From assembly GCA_035690425.1 (NCBI GenBank), contig DASSKO010000062.1:1-59300 (forward strand): a DNA stretch of 59,300 nucleotides. Reading direction: 5' to 3'. The number at the start of each line of letters is the position of its first letter. Position 1 is the stretch's first letter. The notes beneath the pieces were generated by a model. That model did not search any database. It was not told the origin of the DNA and worked only from the letters and a program-made list of their open reading frames with translations. Made by a program: the position numbers and the translations under genes. This DNA comes from DASSKO01 sp035690425. GTDB taxonomy: Bacteria; Actinomycetota; Actinomycetes; Propionibacteriales; Nocardioidaceae. This document shows positions 23,431 through 32,810 of the stretch, one piece after another.

Positions 23431-25880
23431 CAGACTCCCTCGATCCGAACGACGGCACCGGCAGCGACGCCGAGGTCCCGGTTGACCGACGTGCCGCCGG
23501 AGCGCTGCGGCACCCACACGACACCGTCGGGCAGGTCGGTCACCACCACCGGAAGGGTGATCTGCCCGTGCCCGGTCGAGATCGTGACGTGGCCGCCCTC
23601 GGCCACGCCCGCTGCCGCCGCCGTGGCCGCCGATACCCTAGCCACCGCCGGACGCGCGGTGGACCTCAGGTAGGGGTCGCCGTCCTGCATCGCACCGTCG
23701 TCGATGAGCATCCGCCAGGTGGCGAGCACGGCCTCCCCGGTCGCCGGCACCGGCGCAGCGCCGGCGGCGACCTCGGGCATCGGCGCGCGCGCACCGTCCC
23801 ACGGACCGAGCTCGCGCATCTCGGCGCGGGCCTCCGCGACGGTGCGGAAGCCCAGTGGCTTGCCCATCTCCTCGGCGATGCCGGCCAGCGCGCGCAGGTC
23901 GGGCAGCGAGCCGGCGACCTCGAGCACGTTCCCGAACGGCCGGACCCGGCCCTCCCAGTCGACGAAAGAGCCGGCCTTCTCCGCGACCGGGGCGACCGGC
24001 AGCACCACGTCGGCCCGCTCGGACACCTCGGTGGCGCGGATCTCCAGGCTGACCAGGAAGGGCACGGTGTCCAGCGCCCGCCGGGCGACGGTCGGCTGGC
24101 TCAGGTCGTCCAGCTCCACACCCGCCACCACCATCGCCTGCAGGTCACCTTCCGCAGCGGCGGTGAGCATCTCGTCGGTGCTGCGACCGGGCCGCTCTCG
24201 GACCAGGTCCAGACCCCACGCAGCCGCCACGTCGACGCGCGCGCCGGCGTCGGCGACCGGGCGTCCGCCCGGCAGCAGGCCGGGCAGGCAGCCGGCCTCG
24301 ACCGCACCGCGGTCTCCGGCCCGCCGCGGCACCCATGCGAGCCTCGCGCCGGTGGTACGGGCGAGCGCGGCGGCGGCCGACAACGCGCCGGGGGACGAGG
24401 CCAGCCGCTCACCGACGAGGATCACGCCGCCGCTGTCCAGCGCGAGCGCGCCGTCGTTGGCGAGATCGGTGATCGCACCGGCCTCGGCTCCCGGCACGGT
24501 CTGGACGAGCGTGCCGCCCAGCTTGTGCAGCCCGCGGGTCGCGAACGGGGCGACGGAGAACACCCGGGTCCCGTGCTTGCGGAACGCCTTGCGCAGCCGG
24601 AGGAAGACGATCGGCGACTCCTCCTCCGGCTCGAAGCCGGCCGGCACCACGGCGCTGGCACGCTCCAGGTCGGCGTAGCTGACGCCGAGGTGCGCCGGGC
24701 CGGTCGCGGCGACACCGGCGGCGAGGAAGTCGGCCTCCTCGGCCGAGTGGAGCCGAGCACGGAAGTCGATGTCGTTGGTGCCGAGCACGGCCCGGGCGAA
24801 CTTGGAATAGGCGTAGGCGTCCTCGGTCGTCAGGCGGCCACCGGTGAGCACGCCGACCGACGTACCCGCAGCCGTCAGACCGCGAGCGGCGACCGCGAGC
24901 GCCTCCGGCCAGGACGCGGGGCGCAGCTTGCCGGACTCACCCGGTCCGCTGTCTCGCACCAGGGGGTGGGTGATCCGGTCCTCCTGGCGGGCGTAGGTGA
25001 ACGCGAACCTGCCCTTGTCGCAGTTCCACTCCTCGTTGACCTCCGGGTCGTCACCGGCGAGCCGGCGGGTGACCTTGCCGCGGCGGTGGTCGGAGCGCAG
25101 CGCGCACCCGGACGCGCAGTGCTCACACACGCTCGGCGTCGACACCAGGTCGAACGGGCGCGCACGGAACCGGTAGGTGGCGCTGGTCAGCGCTCCCACA
25201 GGGCAGATCTGGATGGTGTTGCCCGAGAAGTAGGACTCGAACGGCTCCTTCTCGTAGATCCCGACCTGCTGCAGGGCACCACGCTCGATCAGCGCGATGA
25301 ACGGATCGCCGGCGACCTGCTCGGAGAACCGGGTGCAGCGAGCGCACAGGACGCACCGCTCACGGTCGAGGAGCACCTGGGCCGAGATGTTGATCGGCTT
25401 GGTGTAGGTGCGCTTGGCCTCCTCGAACCGGCTCTCGCCACGGCCGTTGGACATCGCCTGGTTCTGCAGCGGGCACTCGCCGCCCTTGTCACAGACCGGG
25501 CAGTCGAGCGGGTGGTTGATCAGCAGGAACTCCATCTGGCCCTGCTGCGCCTTGTCGGCGACGGGCGAGGTCACCTGCGTGTGCACGACCATGCCCGGCG
25601 CCACCGCGAGCGTGCAGGACGCCTGCGGCTTGGGCAGCGCCCGGCCGTTGCCGGCATCGGGCACCTCGACCAGGCACTGCCGGCAGGCGCCCACGGGGTC
25701 GAGCAGCGGGTGGTCGCAGAACCGGGGGATCTGCACGCCGACCAGCTCGGCGGCCCGGATCACGAGCGTGCCCTCGGGCACGCTCACCTCGATACCGTCG
25801 ATGGTCAGCGTGACCAGCTTCTCCACCGGGGCGTCGCCGGCACCGTCGCTGCCGGTCCGCCGCGTGCTTTGCACCGTCAT
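23430..25880 (-). CDS. nuoG: NADH-quinone oxidoreductase subunit G
   Basis: 816 aa, the large peripheral iron-sulfur subunit. The 2Fe-2S ferredoxin domain has CDHPLLDPVGACRQC; then come CPVCDKGGECPLQ, CVLCARCTRFSEQ and CEHCASGC with a later NCDKGRF, followed by a molybdopterin-oxidoreductase-like body without an obvious cofactor role. It passes electrons from NuoF/NuoE toward NuoI. ATG 25880 overlaps the nuoF stop (ATGA). It has no counterpart in the nuo2 operon. Confidence 0.96.
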   Translation of the reverse strand: MTVQSTRRTGSDGAGDAPVEKLVTLTIDGIEVSVPEGTLVIRAAELVGVQIPRFCDHPLLDPVGACRQCLVEVPDAGNGRALPKPQASCTLAVAPGMVVHTQVTSPVADKAQQGQMEFLLINHPLDCPVCDKGGECPLQNQAMSNGRGESRFEEAKRTYTKPINISAQVLLDRERCVLCARCTRFSEQVAGDPFIALIERGALQQVGIYEKEPFESYFSGNTIQICPVGALTSATYRFRARPFDLVSTPSVCEHCASGCALRSDHRRGKVTRRLAGDDPEVNEEWNCDKGRFAFTYARQEDRITHPLVRDSGPGESGKLRPASWPEALAVAARGLTAAGTSVGVLTGGRLTTEDAYAYSKFARAVLGTNDIDFRARLHSAEEADFLAAGVAATGPAHLGVSYADLERASAVVPAGFEPEEESPIVFLRLRKAFRKHGTRVFSVAPFATRGLHKLGGTLVQTVPGAEAGAITDLANDGALALDSGGVILVGERLASSPGALSAAAALARTTGARLAWVPRRAGDRGAVEAGCLPGLLPGGRPVADAGARVDVAAAWGLDLVRERPGRSTDEMLTAAAEGDLQAMVVAGVELDDLSQPTVARRALDTVPFLVSLEIRATEVSERADVVLPVAPVAEKAGSFVDWEGRVRPFGNVLEVAGSLPDLRALAGIAEEMGKPLGFRTVAEARAEMRELGPWDGARAPMPEVAAGAAPVPATGEAVLATWRMLIDDGAMQDGDPYLRSTARPAVARVSAATAAAAGVAEGGHVTISTGHGQITLPVVVTDLPDGVVWVPQRSGGTSVNRDLGVAAGAVVRIEGV

Positions 25881-27187
25881 GCGTGGGCTCCCGCAGTCGC
25901 GAACAACGTTGCCTGGTGGGGGTCGAACGGGCACCCACCGTGCGTGAGGTGGGCGAGGTACTCGTCGCGGAAGTACTGCACCGACGAGGTGATCGGGCTG
26001 GTCGCCCCGTCACCGAGCGCACAGAACGCCCGGCCGAGGATGTTGTCACACTGGTCGATCAGCAGGTCGAGGTCGGCCTCGGTGCCGCGCCCCTCCTCCA
26101 GCCGCTGCAGCACCTGGACCAGCCACCACGTGCCCTCCCGGCAGGGGGTGCACTTGCCGCAGGACTCGTGCTTGTAGAACTCCGTCCAGCGCAGCACCGC
26201 GCGTACGACGCACGTGCTGTCGTCGAAGATCTGCAGCGCCTTGGTGCCGAGCATGCTGCCCGCGCCGGTGACGCCTTCGTAGTCCAGCGGGACGTCGAGG
26301 TGCTCCGCGGTCAGGATCGGGGTCGACGACCCACCCGGCGTCCAGAACTTCAGGTCGTGACCCTCGCGCACTCCGCCGGCGAGGTCGAGGAGCTCGCGCA
26401 GCGTGATGCCGAGCGGCGCCTCGAACTGGCCCGGCCGCTCGACGTGGCCCGACAGGGAGTACAGCGTCATGCCCTTGCTCTTCTCGGTGCCCATCGAGCT
26501 GAACCACTCGGGTCCGTTGTCCACGATAGAGGGGATGCTCGCGATTGTTTCTACGTTGTTGATGACGGTCGGGGCGGCGTAGAGACCCGCGACCGCGGGG
26601 AACGGCGGACGCAGCCGAGGCTGGCCGCGACGGCCCTCGAGAGAGTCCAGCAGCGCCGTCTCCTCACCGCAGATGTAGGCACCGGCACCGGCATGCACGA
26701 TCACGTCCAGGTCGTATCCGGAGCCGTGGATGTCCTTGCCGAGGTGGCCCGCGAGGTAGGCCTCCTGGACCGCCCGCTGCAGCCGCCGTACGACGTGCAG
26801 GACCTCGCCGCGCACGTAGATGAAGGCGGTGCTGGCCCGGATCGCGTAGGAGGTGATGATCACGCCCTCGACCAGGGTGTGCGGGGCCGCCATCATCAGC
26901 GGGATGTCCTTGCAGGTGCCCGGCTCGGACTCGTCGGCGTTGACCACCAGGTAGTGCGGCTTGCCGTCACCCTGCGGGATGAAGCCCCACTTCATCCCGG
27001 TGGGGAAGCCCGCACCGCCGCGGCCGCGCAGACCGGAGTCCTTGACCAGCTCGATCAGCGCGTCGGGCTGCTGCCGCAGGGCCTTCCGCAGCCCGCGGTA
27101 GCCACCGGCGGCCTGGTAGGTGTCCAGGGTCCACGAACGCTCGTGGTCCCACGTCTCGGAGAGGACCGGAGTGAGCATGTCGGTCAT
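25877..27187 (-). CDS. nuoF: NADH-quinone oxidoreductase subunit F
   Basis: 436 aa, the NADH- and FMN-binding subunit. The glycine-rich GRGGAGFPTGMKWGF, NADESEPGTCKD (NADH/FMN site) and CGKCTPCREGTWW (cluster N3) are all present. ATG 27187 overlaps the nuoE stop (TGATG); GTG 27190 and ATG 27178 are alternative starts. This is the NADH-oxidising entry point of complex I. Confidence 0.96.
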   Translation of the reverse strand: MTDMLTPVLSETWDHERSWTLDTYQAAGGYRGLRKALRQQPDALIELVKDSGLRGRGGAGFPTGMKWGFIPQGDGKPHYLVVNADESEPGTCKDIPLMMAAPHTLVEGVIITSYAIRASTAFIYVRGEVLHVVRRLQRAVQEAYLAGHLGKDIHGSGYDLDVIVHAGAGAYICGEETALLDSLEGRRGQPRLRPPFPAVAGLYAAPTVINNVETIASIPSIVDNGPEWFSSMGTEKSKGMTLYSLSGHVERPGQFEAPLGITLRELLDLAGGVREGHDLKFWTPGGSSTPILTAEHLDVPLDYEGVTGAGSMLGTKALQIFDDSTCVVRAVLRWTEFYKHESCGKCTPCREGTWWLVQVLQRLEEGRGTEADLDLLIDQCDNILGRAFCALGDGATSPITSSVQYFRDEYLAHLTHGGCPFDPHQATLFATAGAHA

Positions 27188-28044
27188 CACGCCTTCTTTC
27201 CGTCGCTGCTGCCGCCTTCGCCCTTGACGTCGGCGGGTGACTCCTCGACCTCGGTCTCCGTCTCGGCCCGGCCGCTGTCGGCCCCGGACGCCGCCGCCTG
27301 CTTGCTCGCGGGCTTGCCGGCGGCCTCCGCGCCAGCCAGGTCGCTCTCGCGGTCGCCGCCGTCGGGGGCCTTCCAGCCACGCTCGCGGGCGATCTCCAGG
27401 CCGACCAGCGAGGCGGGGCCGGCGCCCGGGCCCTCGTCGGCGCGGTCGTCGGGGAAGCCGGCCAGCACCCGCTCGGCCTCCCGCCAGGTGCAGATCCGCG
27501 GTCCGCGCGTGGAGGTGACCTGCTCACCGGCACGCAGCCGGTCGACGAGGTCGACGGCCGACTCCGGGGTCATCGTGTCCATGAACTCCCAGTTGACCAT
27601 CATCACCGGCGCGTAGTCGCACGCAGCGTTGCACTCGACGTGCTCGAGGGTGATCTGGCCGTCCTCGCTGGTCTCGTCGTTGCCGATGTCGAGGTGCTCC
27701 TTGAGCCGCTCGAAGATCAGGTCGCCACCCATGATCGCGCACAGCGTGTTGGTGCAGACGCCGACGTGGTAGGTGCCGGCCGGTCGCCGCTTGTACATCG
27801 TGTAGAAGGTCGACACCGCGGCCACCTCCGCCGCGGTGAGGCCGAGTATGTCGGCACACGTCTCGATGCCGGCCGGCGTGACGCAGCCCTCCACGCTCTG
27901 CACCAGATGCAGCATCGGCAGCAGCGCGGAACGCGCCTGCGGGTAGCGTGCGGCGATCTCGTGCAACTCGTCGACCGTCGTCTGCGGCAGGTCGGCACGG
28001 GGTCGCTCTGGCGAGGCCGGCTGGTCCTGCAGATGGCTGCTCAC
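27187..28044 (-). CDS. nuoE: NADH-quinone oxidoreductase subunit E
   Basis: 285 aa. Residues about 30-195 are the NuoE thioredoxin-like 2Fe-2S domain, with cysteines in VGVCTNTLCAIMGG and VECNAACDYAPVMMVN (cluster N1a). The C-terminal ~80 residues are a low-complexity Ala/Glu/Ser tail (AETETEVEESPADVKGEG) not found in typical NuoE of about 160-200 aa. GTG 28044 overlaps the nuoD stop (GTGA). Confidence 0.95.
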   Translation of the reverse strand: MSSHLQDQPASPERPRADLPQTTVDELHEIAARYPQARSALLPMLHLVQSVEGCVTPAGIETCADILGLTAAEVAAVSTFYTMYKRRPAGTYHVGVCTNTLCAIMGGDLIFERLKEHLDIGNDETSEDGQITLEHVECNAACDYAPVMMVNWEFMDTMTPESAVDLVDRLRAGEQVTSTRGPRICTWREAERVLAGFPDDRADEGPGAGPASLVGLEIARERGWKAPDGGDRESDLAGAEAAGKPASKQAAASGADSGRAETETEVEESPADVKGEGGSSDGKKA

Positions 28045-29417
28045 CGGTCGACACCTCCCATCACGGGGTCGATGCTGGCAACGGCCACGATCACGTCGGC
28101 GATCTGGCCGCCCTCGCTCATCACCGAGGTGCCCTGCAGGTTCACGAAGGACGGGTCCCGGAAGTGCGCCCGGAACGGCCGCGTGCCGCCGTCGCTGACG
28201 ACGTGGGCGCCGAGCTCGCCGCGCGGCGACTCGATCGGCACGTAGGCCTGGCCCGGCGGCACGCGGAAGCCCTCGGTGACCAGCTTGAAGTGGTGGATCA
28301 GCGCCTCCATCGACTCGCCCATGATGTGCCGGATGTGGTCGAGAGAGTTGCCCATGCCGTCGTGGCCGACCGCGAGCTGCGCGGGCCACCCGATCTTCTT
28401 GTCACCGATCATGACCGGGGCGCCTTCGAGGCCGGTCAACCGGTCGGTGCACTGCTCCACGATGCGTAGCGACTCCCACATCTCGTCGAGCCGGATCCGG
28501 AACCGGCCGTAGGCGTCCATCGAGTCGCGGGTGACCACGTCGAAGTCATAGGTCTCGTAGCCGCAGTACGGCTGGGTCCGGCGCAGGTCCCACGGGTAGC
28601 CGGTGGCGCGCAGCGGCGGGCCGCTGATGCCGAGGGCGAGGCAGCCCGCCAGGTCGAGGTAACCGACGCCGTCGAGCCGACGCCGGAAGATCGGGTTGGC
28701 GTTGCACAGGTCGGCGTACTCGGGCAGCCGCTTGCGCATCAGCTTGATGTACTCGCGGATCGCCTCCAGCGCGCCGGGCGGCAGGTCCTGCGCCACGCCG
28801 CCGGGGCGGAAGAACGCGTGGTTCATCCGCAGGCCGGTGATCAGCTCGAACAGGTCGAGGGTCGCCTCGCGTTCGCGGAAGCCGATCGTCATCACGGTGA
28901 GGGCGCCGATCTCCATCCCTCCGGTGGCGATCGCGACCAGGTGGGAGGAGATCCGGTTGAGCTCCATCAGGAGCACCCGCATCACGGTGGCCTTCTCCGG
29001 GATCTCGTCCTCGATGTCGAGCAGCCGCTCGACGCCGAAGCAGTACGTCGCCTCGTTGTAGAACGGCGACAGGTAGTCCATCCGGGTGCAGAACGTCACG
29101 CCCTGCGTCCAGTTGCGGAACTCCATGTTCTTCTCGATGCCGGTGTGCAGGTAACCGATGCCGGCACGAGCCTCGGTGACCGTCTCGCCGTCGAGCTCCA
29201 GGATCAGCCGGAGCACGCCGTGGGTGGACGGGTGCTGGGGACCCATGTTGACGACGACGCGTTCCTCGGCGTTGTCGGCGACACCGGAGACCACGGAGTC
29301 CCAGTCCTGTCCGGTCACGGTGTAGACCGTGCCGGTACCGGATTCGTGCGACCCGGCGAACGGGTCGGTCTGCGGGCCCCCGGCGTGGTCCCGCTGGCTC
29401 TGCGTCTGCTCGCTCAT
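28041..29417 (-). CDS. nuoD: NADH-quinone oxidoreductase subunit D
   Basis: 458 aa, the 49-kDa-type subunit related to hydrogenase large subunits. It forms the quinone-binding pocket with NuoB. Motifs: NMGPQHPSTHGVLRLILELDGE, GYLHTGIEKNMEFRNW, and C-terminal ESPRGELGAHVVSDG. ATG 29417 overlaps the nuoC stop (TGATG). It is the only nuoD in the window, so any working nuo2 complex would need this protein or an unlinked paralogue. Confidence 0.96.
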   Translation of the reverse strand: MSEQTQSQRDHAGGPQTDPFAGSHESGTGTVYTVTGQDWDSVVSGVADNAEERVVVNMGPQHPSTHGVLRLILELDGETVTEARAGIGYLHTGIEKNMEFRNWTQGVTFCTRMDYLSPFYNEATYCFGVERLLDIEDEIPEKATVMRVLLMELNRISSHLVAIATGGMEIGALTVMTIGFREREATLDLFELITGLRMNHAFFRPGGVAQDLPPGALEAIREYIKLMRKRLPEYADLCNANPIFRRRLDGVGYLDLAGCLALGISGPPLRATGYPWDLRRTQPYCGYETYDFDVVTRDSMDAYGRFRIRLDEMWESLRIVEQCTDRLTGLEGAPVMIGDKKIGWPAQLAVGHDGMGNSLDHIRHIMGESMEALIHHFKLVTEGFRVPPGQAYVPIESPRGELGAHVVSDGGTRPFRAHFRDPSFVNLQGTSVMSEGGQIADVIVAVASIDPVMGGVDR

Positions 29418-30217
29418 CAGTTGTAGGACCTCCGCTGGTCCGGCGGCGGGACGGTGGCGCCCTTGTATTCCACGGGAATGCCACCGAGGGGATAGTCCTT
29501 GCGCTGCGGGTGGCCCGGCCAGTCGTCGGGCATGAGGATTCGGGTGAGGGCCGGGTGGCCGTCGAAGACGATGCCGAAGAAGTCGTAGGTCTCGCGCTCG
29601 TGCCAGTCGTTGGTCGGGTAGACCGAGACCGTCGACGGGATGTGCGGATCGGTGTCGGGGCACGTCACCTCGAGCCGGATCCGGCGGTTGTGGGTCATCG
29701 ACAGCAGGTGGTAGACGGCGTGCAGCTCACGCCCCTCGTCCTCGGGGTAGTGCACGCCGGACACGCCGGAGCAGAACTCGAAGCGCAGCCCGGCGTCGTC
29801 GCGGAGCTGGCGGGCCACGTCGAGCAGTCGCTCCCGGCGGATCCAGAAGGTGATCTCGCCGCGGTGCACGACGACCTTCTCGATCGCCGCACCGAAGCCG
29901 TCGTCACCGAGGGCGCCGTCGAGGCGGTCGGCGACCTCGTCACGCCACGCACCGAACGGGCGTTCGCTGCTGCCGGGCATCACCACCGCGCGACGCAGGC
30001 CGCCGTACCCGCTGGTGTCACCGGTGCCGTCCACGCCGAACATCCCGCGACGGACCTCGAGCACCTCGTCGGTGCGCGCCTCCTCGTCGGTGCGCCCCTC
30101 CTCGGCCGGCAGGTTCTCCGGCATCCGCTCGGTGATGCCCTCCTCGGGCCCCTTGTCCGGCTCCCGCTCGCCCAATGGCTTGTCCAGCGGCTCGTCCTGG
30201 GGTTTGTCGTCGCTCAC
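29417..30217 (-). CDS. nuoC: NADH-quinone oxidoreductase subunit C
   Basis: 266 aa. The first ~50 residues are an acidic, low-complexity extension (EREPDKGPEEGITERMPENL). The conserved domain ends with SVYPTNDWHERETYDFFGIVFDGHPALTRILMPDDWPGHPQRKDYPL in register with other NuoC proteins (shown as pieces: DWHERETYDFFGIVF, DWPGHPQRKDYPLGG). GTG 30217 overlaps the nuoB stop. It lacks the insertion seen in NuoC2. Confidence 0.95.
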   Translation of the reverse strand: MSDDKPQDEPLDKPLGEREPDKGPEEGITERMPENLPAEEGRTDEEARTDEVLEVRRGMFGVDGTGDTSGYGGLRRAVVMPGSSERPFGAWRDEVADRLDGALGDDGFGAAIEKVVVHRGEITFWIRRERLLDVARQLRDDAGLRFEFCSGVSGVHYPEDEGRELHAVYHLLSMTHNRRIRLEVTCPDTDPHIPSTVSVYPTNDWHERETYDFFGIVFDGHPALTRILMPDDWPGHPQRKDYPLGGIPVEYKGATVPPPDQRRSYN

Positions 30218-30768
30218 CGCAGCAGCCCCTTCATGTCAGACGTCGGCGCGGCCGTCAGCGCGTCGGACTCGATCTGCTCCACCTGGTTCTGCCGGTTGAC
30301 GCCGAGCTTGCCGTGCTGGATGTCGTCGTGCAGCTTGAGGATCGCGTCGATCAGCATCTCCGGCCGGGGCGGGCAGCCGGGGAGATACATGTCGACGGGC
30401 ACCACGTGGTCGACGCCCTGCACGATCGCGTAGTTGTTGAACATGCCACCGCTGGACGCGCACACACCCATCGCCAGCACCCACTTGGGGTTGGCCATCT
30501 GGTCGTAGATCTGCCGCAGCACCGGTGCCATCTTCTGGCTGACCCGGCCGGCCACGATCATCAGGTCGGCCTGCCGGGGCGACGCCCGGAAGACCTCCAT
30601 CCCGAAGCGGCCGGTGTCGAAGCGGGGGGCGCCCGACGTCATCATCTCGATGGCGCAGCACGCGAGGCCGAAGGTCGCGGGCCACAACGACGCCTTGCGG
30701 AAGTAGCCGGCCACACCCTCGACGGTGCTCAGCAGCACCCCTGCGGGGAGCTTTTCCTCGATACCCAT
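30214..30768 (-). CDS. nuoB: NADH-quinone oxidoreductase subunit B
   Basis: 184 aa, binding cluster N2 through FGLACCAIEMM, MGVCASSGGMFNNYA and LPGCPPRPEML. It starts at ATG 30768. A 105-bp untranslated stretch separates it from nuoA, the only clear gap at the 5' end of the operon, and I see no second promoter there. Confidence 0.96.
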   Translation of the reverse strand: MGIEEKLPAGVLLSTVEGVAGYFRKASLWPATFGLACCAIEMMTSGAPRFDTGRFGMEVFRASPRQADLMIVAGRVSQKMAPVLRQIYDQMANPKWVLAMGVCASSGGMFNNYAIVQGVDHVVPVDMYLPGCPPRPEMLIDAILKLHDDIQHGKLGVNRQNQVEQIESDALTAAPTSDMKGLLR

Positions 30769-30873
30769 GTCGTCTCGCCTACCTCAGTGCTATTCGCGGG
30801 GCCGTTCCCACACCGGGGGTCCGTGCCGCTCGCTGGGTCGTTCTGATGCCGTTGTCAGGAGCCATCAGCCGAG

Positions 30874-31233
30874 TCAGTCCCACTCGAGCCCGCCGCGCCG
30901 CCACACGTAGGCGTAGGCGACGAAGACCGTCAGGATGAACAGGACCATCTCGATCAGGCCGAACAGCCCCATCGCGTCGAAGGCCACCGCCCAGGGGAAC
31001 AGGAAGATGATCTCGATGTCGAAGACGATGAACATCATCGCGGTGATGTAGTACTTCACCGGGAAGCGGCCACCGCCGGCCGGCTGCGGGGTCGGCTCGA
31101 TGCCGCACTCGTAGGAGTCGAGCCGGGCCCGGTTGTAGCGCTTGGGACCGGTCAGCACGCTGACCGCCACCGAGAACACCGCGAACCCGGCCGCCAACAG
31201 GCCCAGCCCGAGAATCGGCACGTAGTAGTCCAC
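30874..31233 (-). CDS. nuoA: NADH-quinone oxidoreductase subunit A
   Basis: 119 aa, three helices, with the NuoA motifs RLDSYECGIEPTPQPAGG and KYYITAMMFIVFDIEIIFLF. GTG 31233 has GGAAGGGAG about 10 nt upstream. It is the first gene of the complete nuo operon, 61 bp after the menJ-like gene on the same strand, so read-through from the menaquinone genes is possible. Confidence 0.95.
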   Translation of the reverse strand: MDYYVPILGLGLLAAGFAVFSVAVSVLTGPKRYNRARLDSYECGIEPTPQPAGGGRFPVKYYITAMMFIVFDIEIIFLFPWAVAFDAMGLFGLIEMVLFILTVFVAYAYVWRRGGLEWD

Positions 31234-31294
31234 GTTGCCTACGCTCCCTTCCGTGTGACGATGTGCTCTGCTGCGAATGTGCTCCGGCTCTGCA

Positions 31295-32611
31295 TCATGC
31301 CACCGGCGCCAACCGCGAGATCGCGTGGATGACCCGGTCCATGGAGTCGCCGCCACGCGGGTCGGTCAGGTTGGCGAGCAGCTTCAGCGTGAACCGCATC
31401 AGCGTCTTGCGCGGCAGCCCGTAACGGGTGCCGTACTTCATCACCTCGGGGTTGCCGATCAACGACGCGAACAGGCGGCCGAGGGTGTAGTAGCCGCCGT
31501 ACTCGGCGTCGAGTGCGGCCGGGTAGGCCTGCAGCGCACGCTCGCGTTGCGGGCCCTCCGGGCGAGACAGCGCCTGGGCGACCACATCGGCCGCGATCTC
31601 GGCGGACTCCATCGCGTAGGCGATGCCCTCGCCGTTGAACGGGTTGACCATGCCACCGGCGTCACCGGCCAGCAGCAGGCCGTCGGCGTAGTGCGGCTTG
31701 CGGTTGAAGCCCATCGGCAGCGCGGCACCGCGCACCTCGCCGACCATGTTGTGCTCGCGGAAGCCCCACTCGGCCGGCGTGTTGTCGAGCCACGTGCGCA
31801 GCACGTCCTTGTAGTCGACCTTGCCGAAGGCGCTGGAGGTGTTGAGGATGCCGAGACCGACGTTGGCGGTGCCGTCGCCGACACCGAAGATCCAGCCGTA
31901 GCCGGGCAGCAGCTTCGACCCGGGATCGCCCGGCTTGCCGTCCCACAGCTCCAGCCACGACTCCAGCCAGTCGTCATCGTGACGCGGGCTCTGGTAATAG
32001 GTGCGGACCGCGACCCCCATCGGCCGGTCGTCGCGCTTGGTCACCCCCATGGCCAGCGCGAGTCGGGCGGAGTTGCCGTCGGCGGCGATCACGACCGGCG
32101 CCCGGAACTCGATGTCGTCACCGGTCTTGCGGGGCGCGCCGGTAGGTGACTCGGTGACCGCGCGAGCCCTGACGCCGACGACCCGGCCGGTGCGCTCGTC
32201 GGTGACCGGGCCGGTGACGGCCGTTCGCTCGTGCAGCCGGGCACCGTTCTTCTGGGCCTGCTTGGCGAGGATGTCGTCGAAGTCCATCCGGGTGCGCACC
32301 AGCCCGAACCGTGGGTACGACGCGAGGTCCGGCCACGGAAGCTCGATCTGGTGGCCACCACCGACGATGCGCAGACCGTGGTTCTTGACCCAGCCCGGCG
32401 CATCCAGATCGAGGCCCATCCGGATCAGCGACCGCACGGCGCGCGGAGTCAGGCCGTCGCCGCAGACCTTCTCCCGTGGGAAGGCGGTCTTCTCCAGCAG
32501 CAGCACGTCGACGCCGGACTTCGCGAGGTGATAAGCGGCGGTCGAACCGGCCGGACCGGCGCCGACGACGATCACGTCGGCCTGCCGCTCGTCCGCGGTC
32601 GTCCGCGACAT
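31295..32611 (-). CDS. geranylgeranyl/menaquinone side-chain reductase family flavoprotein (MenJ-like)
   Basis: 438 aa. The N-terminal FAD-binding motif is VIVVGAGPAGSTAAYHLA (about residues 13-30). The DG motif LLLAGDAGGMVNPFNGEGI lies at about residue 300, and PREKVCGDGLTPRA is typical of geranylgeranyl reductases. Such enzymes reduce isoprenoid double bonds; in mycobacteria MenJ saturates one unit of the menaquinone tail. Its place between menG and nuo makes that role the best guess. ATG 32611 has GAGGAAC upstream. Chlorophyll- or lipid-type substrates are less likely in this setting. Confidence 0.85.
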   Translation of the reverse strand: MSRTTADERQADVIVVGAGPAGSTAAYHLAKSGVDVLLLEKTAFPREKVCGDGLTPRAVRSLIRMGLDLDAPGWVKNHGLRIVGGGHQIELPWPDLASYPRFGLVRTRMDFDDILAKQAQKNGARLHERTAVTGPVTDERTGRVVGVRARAVTESPTGAPRKTGDDIEFRAPVVIAADGNSARLALAMGVTKRDDRPMGVAVRTYYQSPRHDDDWLESWLELWDGKPGDPGSKLLPGYGWIFGVGDGTANVGLGILNTSSAFGKVDYKDVLRTWLDNTPAEWGFREHNMVGEVRGAALPMGFNRKPHYADGLLLAGDAGGMVNPFNGEGIAYAMESAEIAADVVAQALSRPEGPQRERALQAYPAALDAEYGGYYTLGRLFASLIGNPEVMKYGTRYGLPRKTLMRFTLKLLANLTDPRGGDSMDRVIHAISRLAPVA

Positions 32612-32653
32612 GGTGGATGTTCCTCGAGGTAGGGAAGGATGTTCAGTCCGGGA

Positions 32654-32677
32654 CGCTCGTGAAAACAATCACGAGCG
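32654..32677. repeat. 9-bp inverted repeat upstream of the menJ-like gene
   Basis: CGCTCGTGA (32654-32662) and TCACGAGCG (32669-32677) flank AAACAA. The element lies about 45-65 bp upstream of the menJ-like start codon and has no following T tract. It could be an operator or an RNA hairpin; I cannot choose between these. Confidence 0.5.
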
Positions 32678-32810
32678 CCGCGGAGGTCAGTCTAGGCGCT
32701 ATCGGGTCAGGCCGCGACTCCGCCCCTGGCGCCGCGGATTCCGCCTTCGGCACGGAACTCGACCAGACCGATCGTGGGGCAGATCGTCCCGGCCAGTGCG
32801 CAAACCGTCG

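Noticed and set aside
30779..30865. A 28-codon ORF in the nuoA-nuoB gap
   Set aside because: It has no stop/start overlap with either neighbour and only about 64% G/C at third positions (10 of 28 codons end in A or T), unlike real genes here and unlike the nuoL-nuoM ORF.
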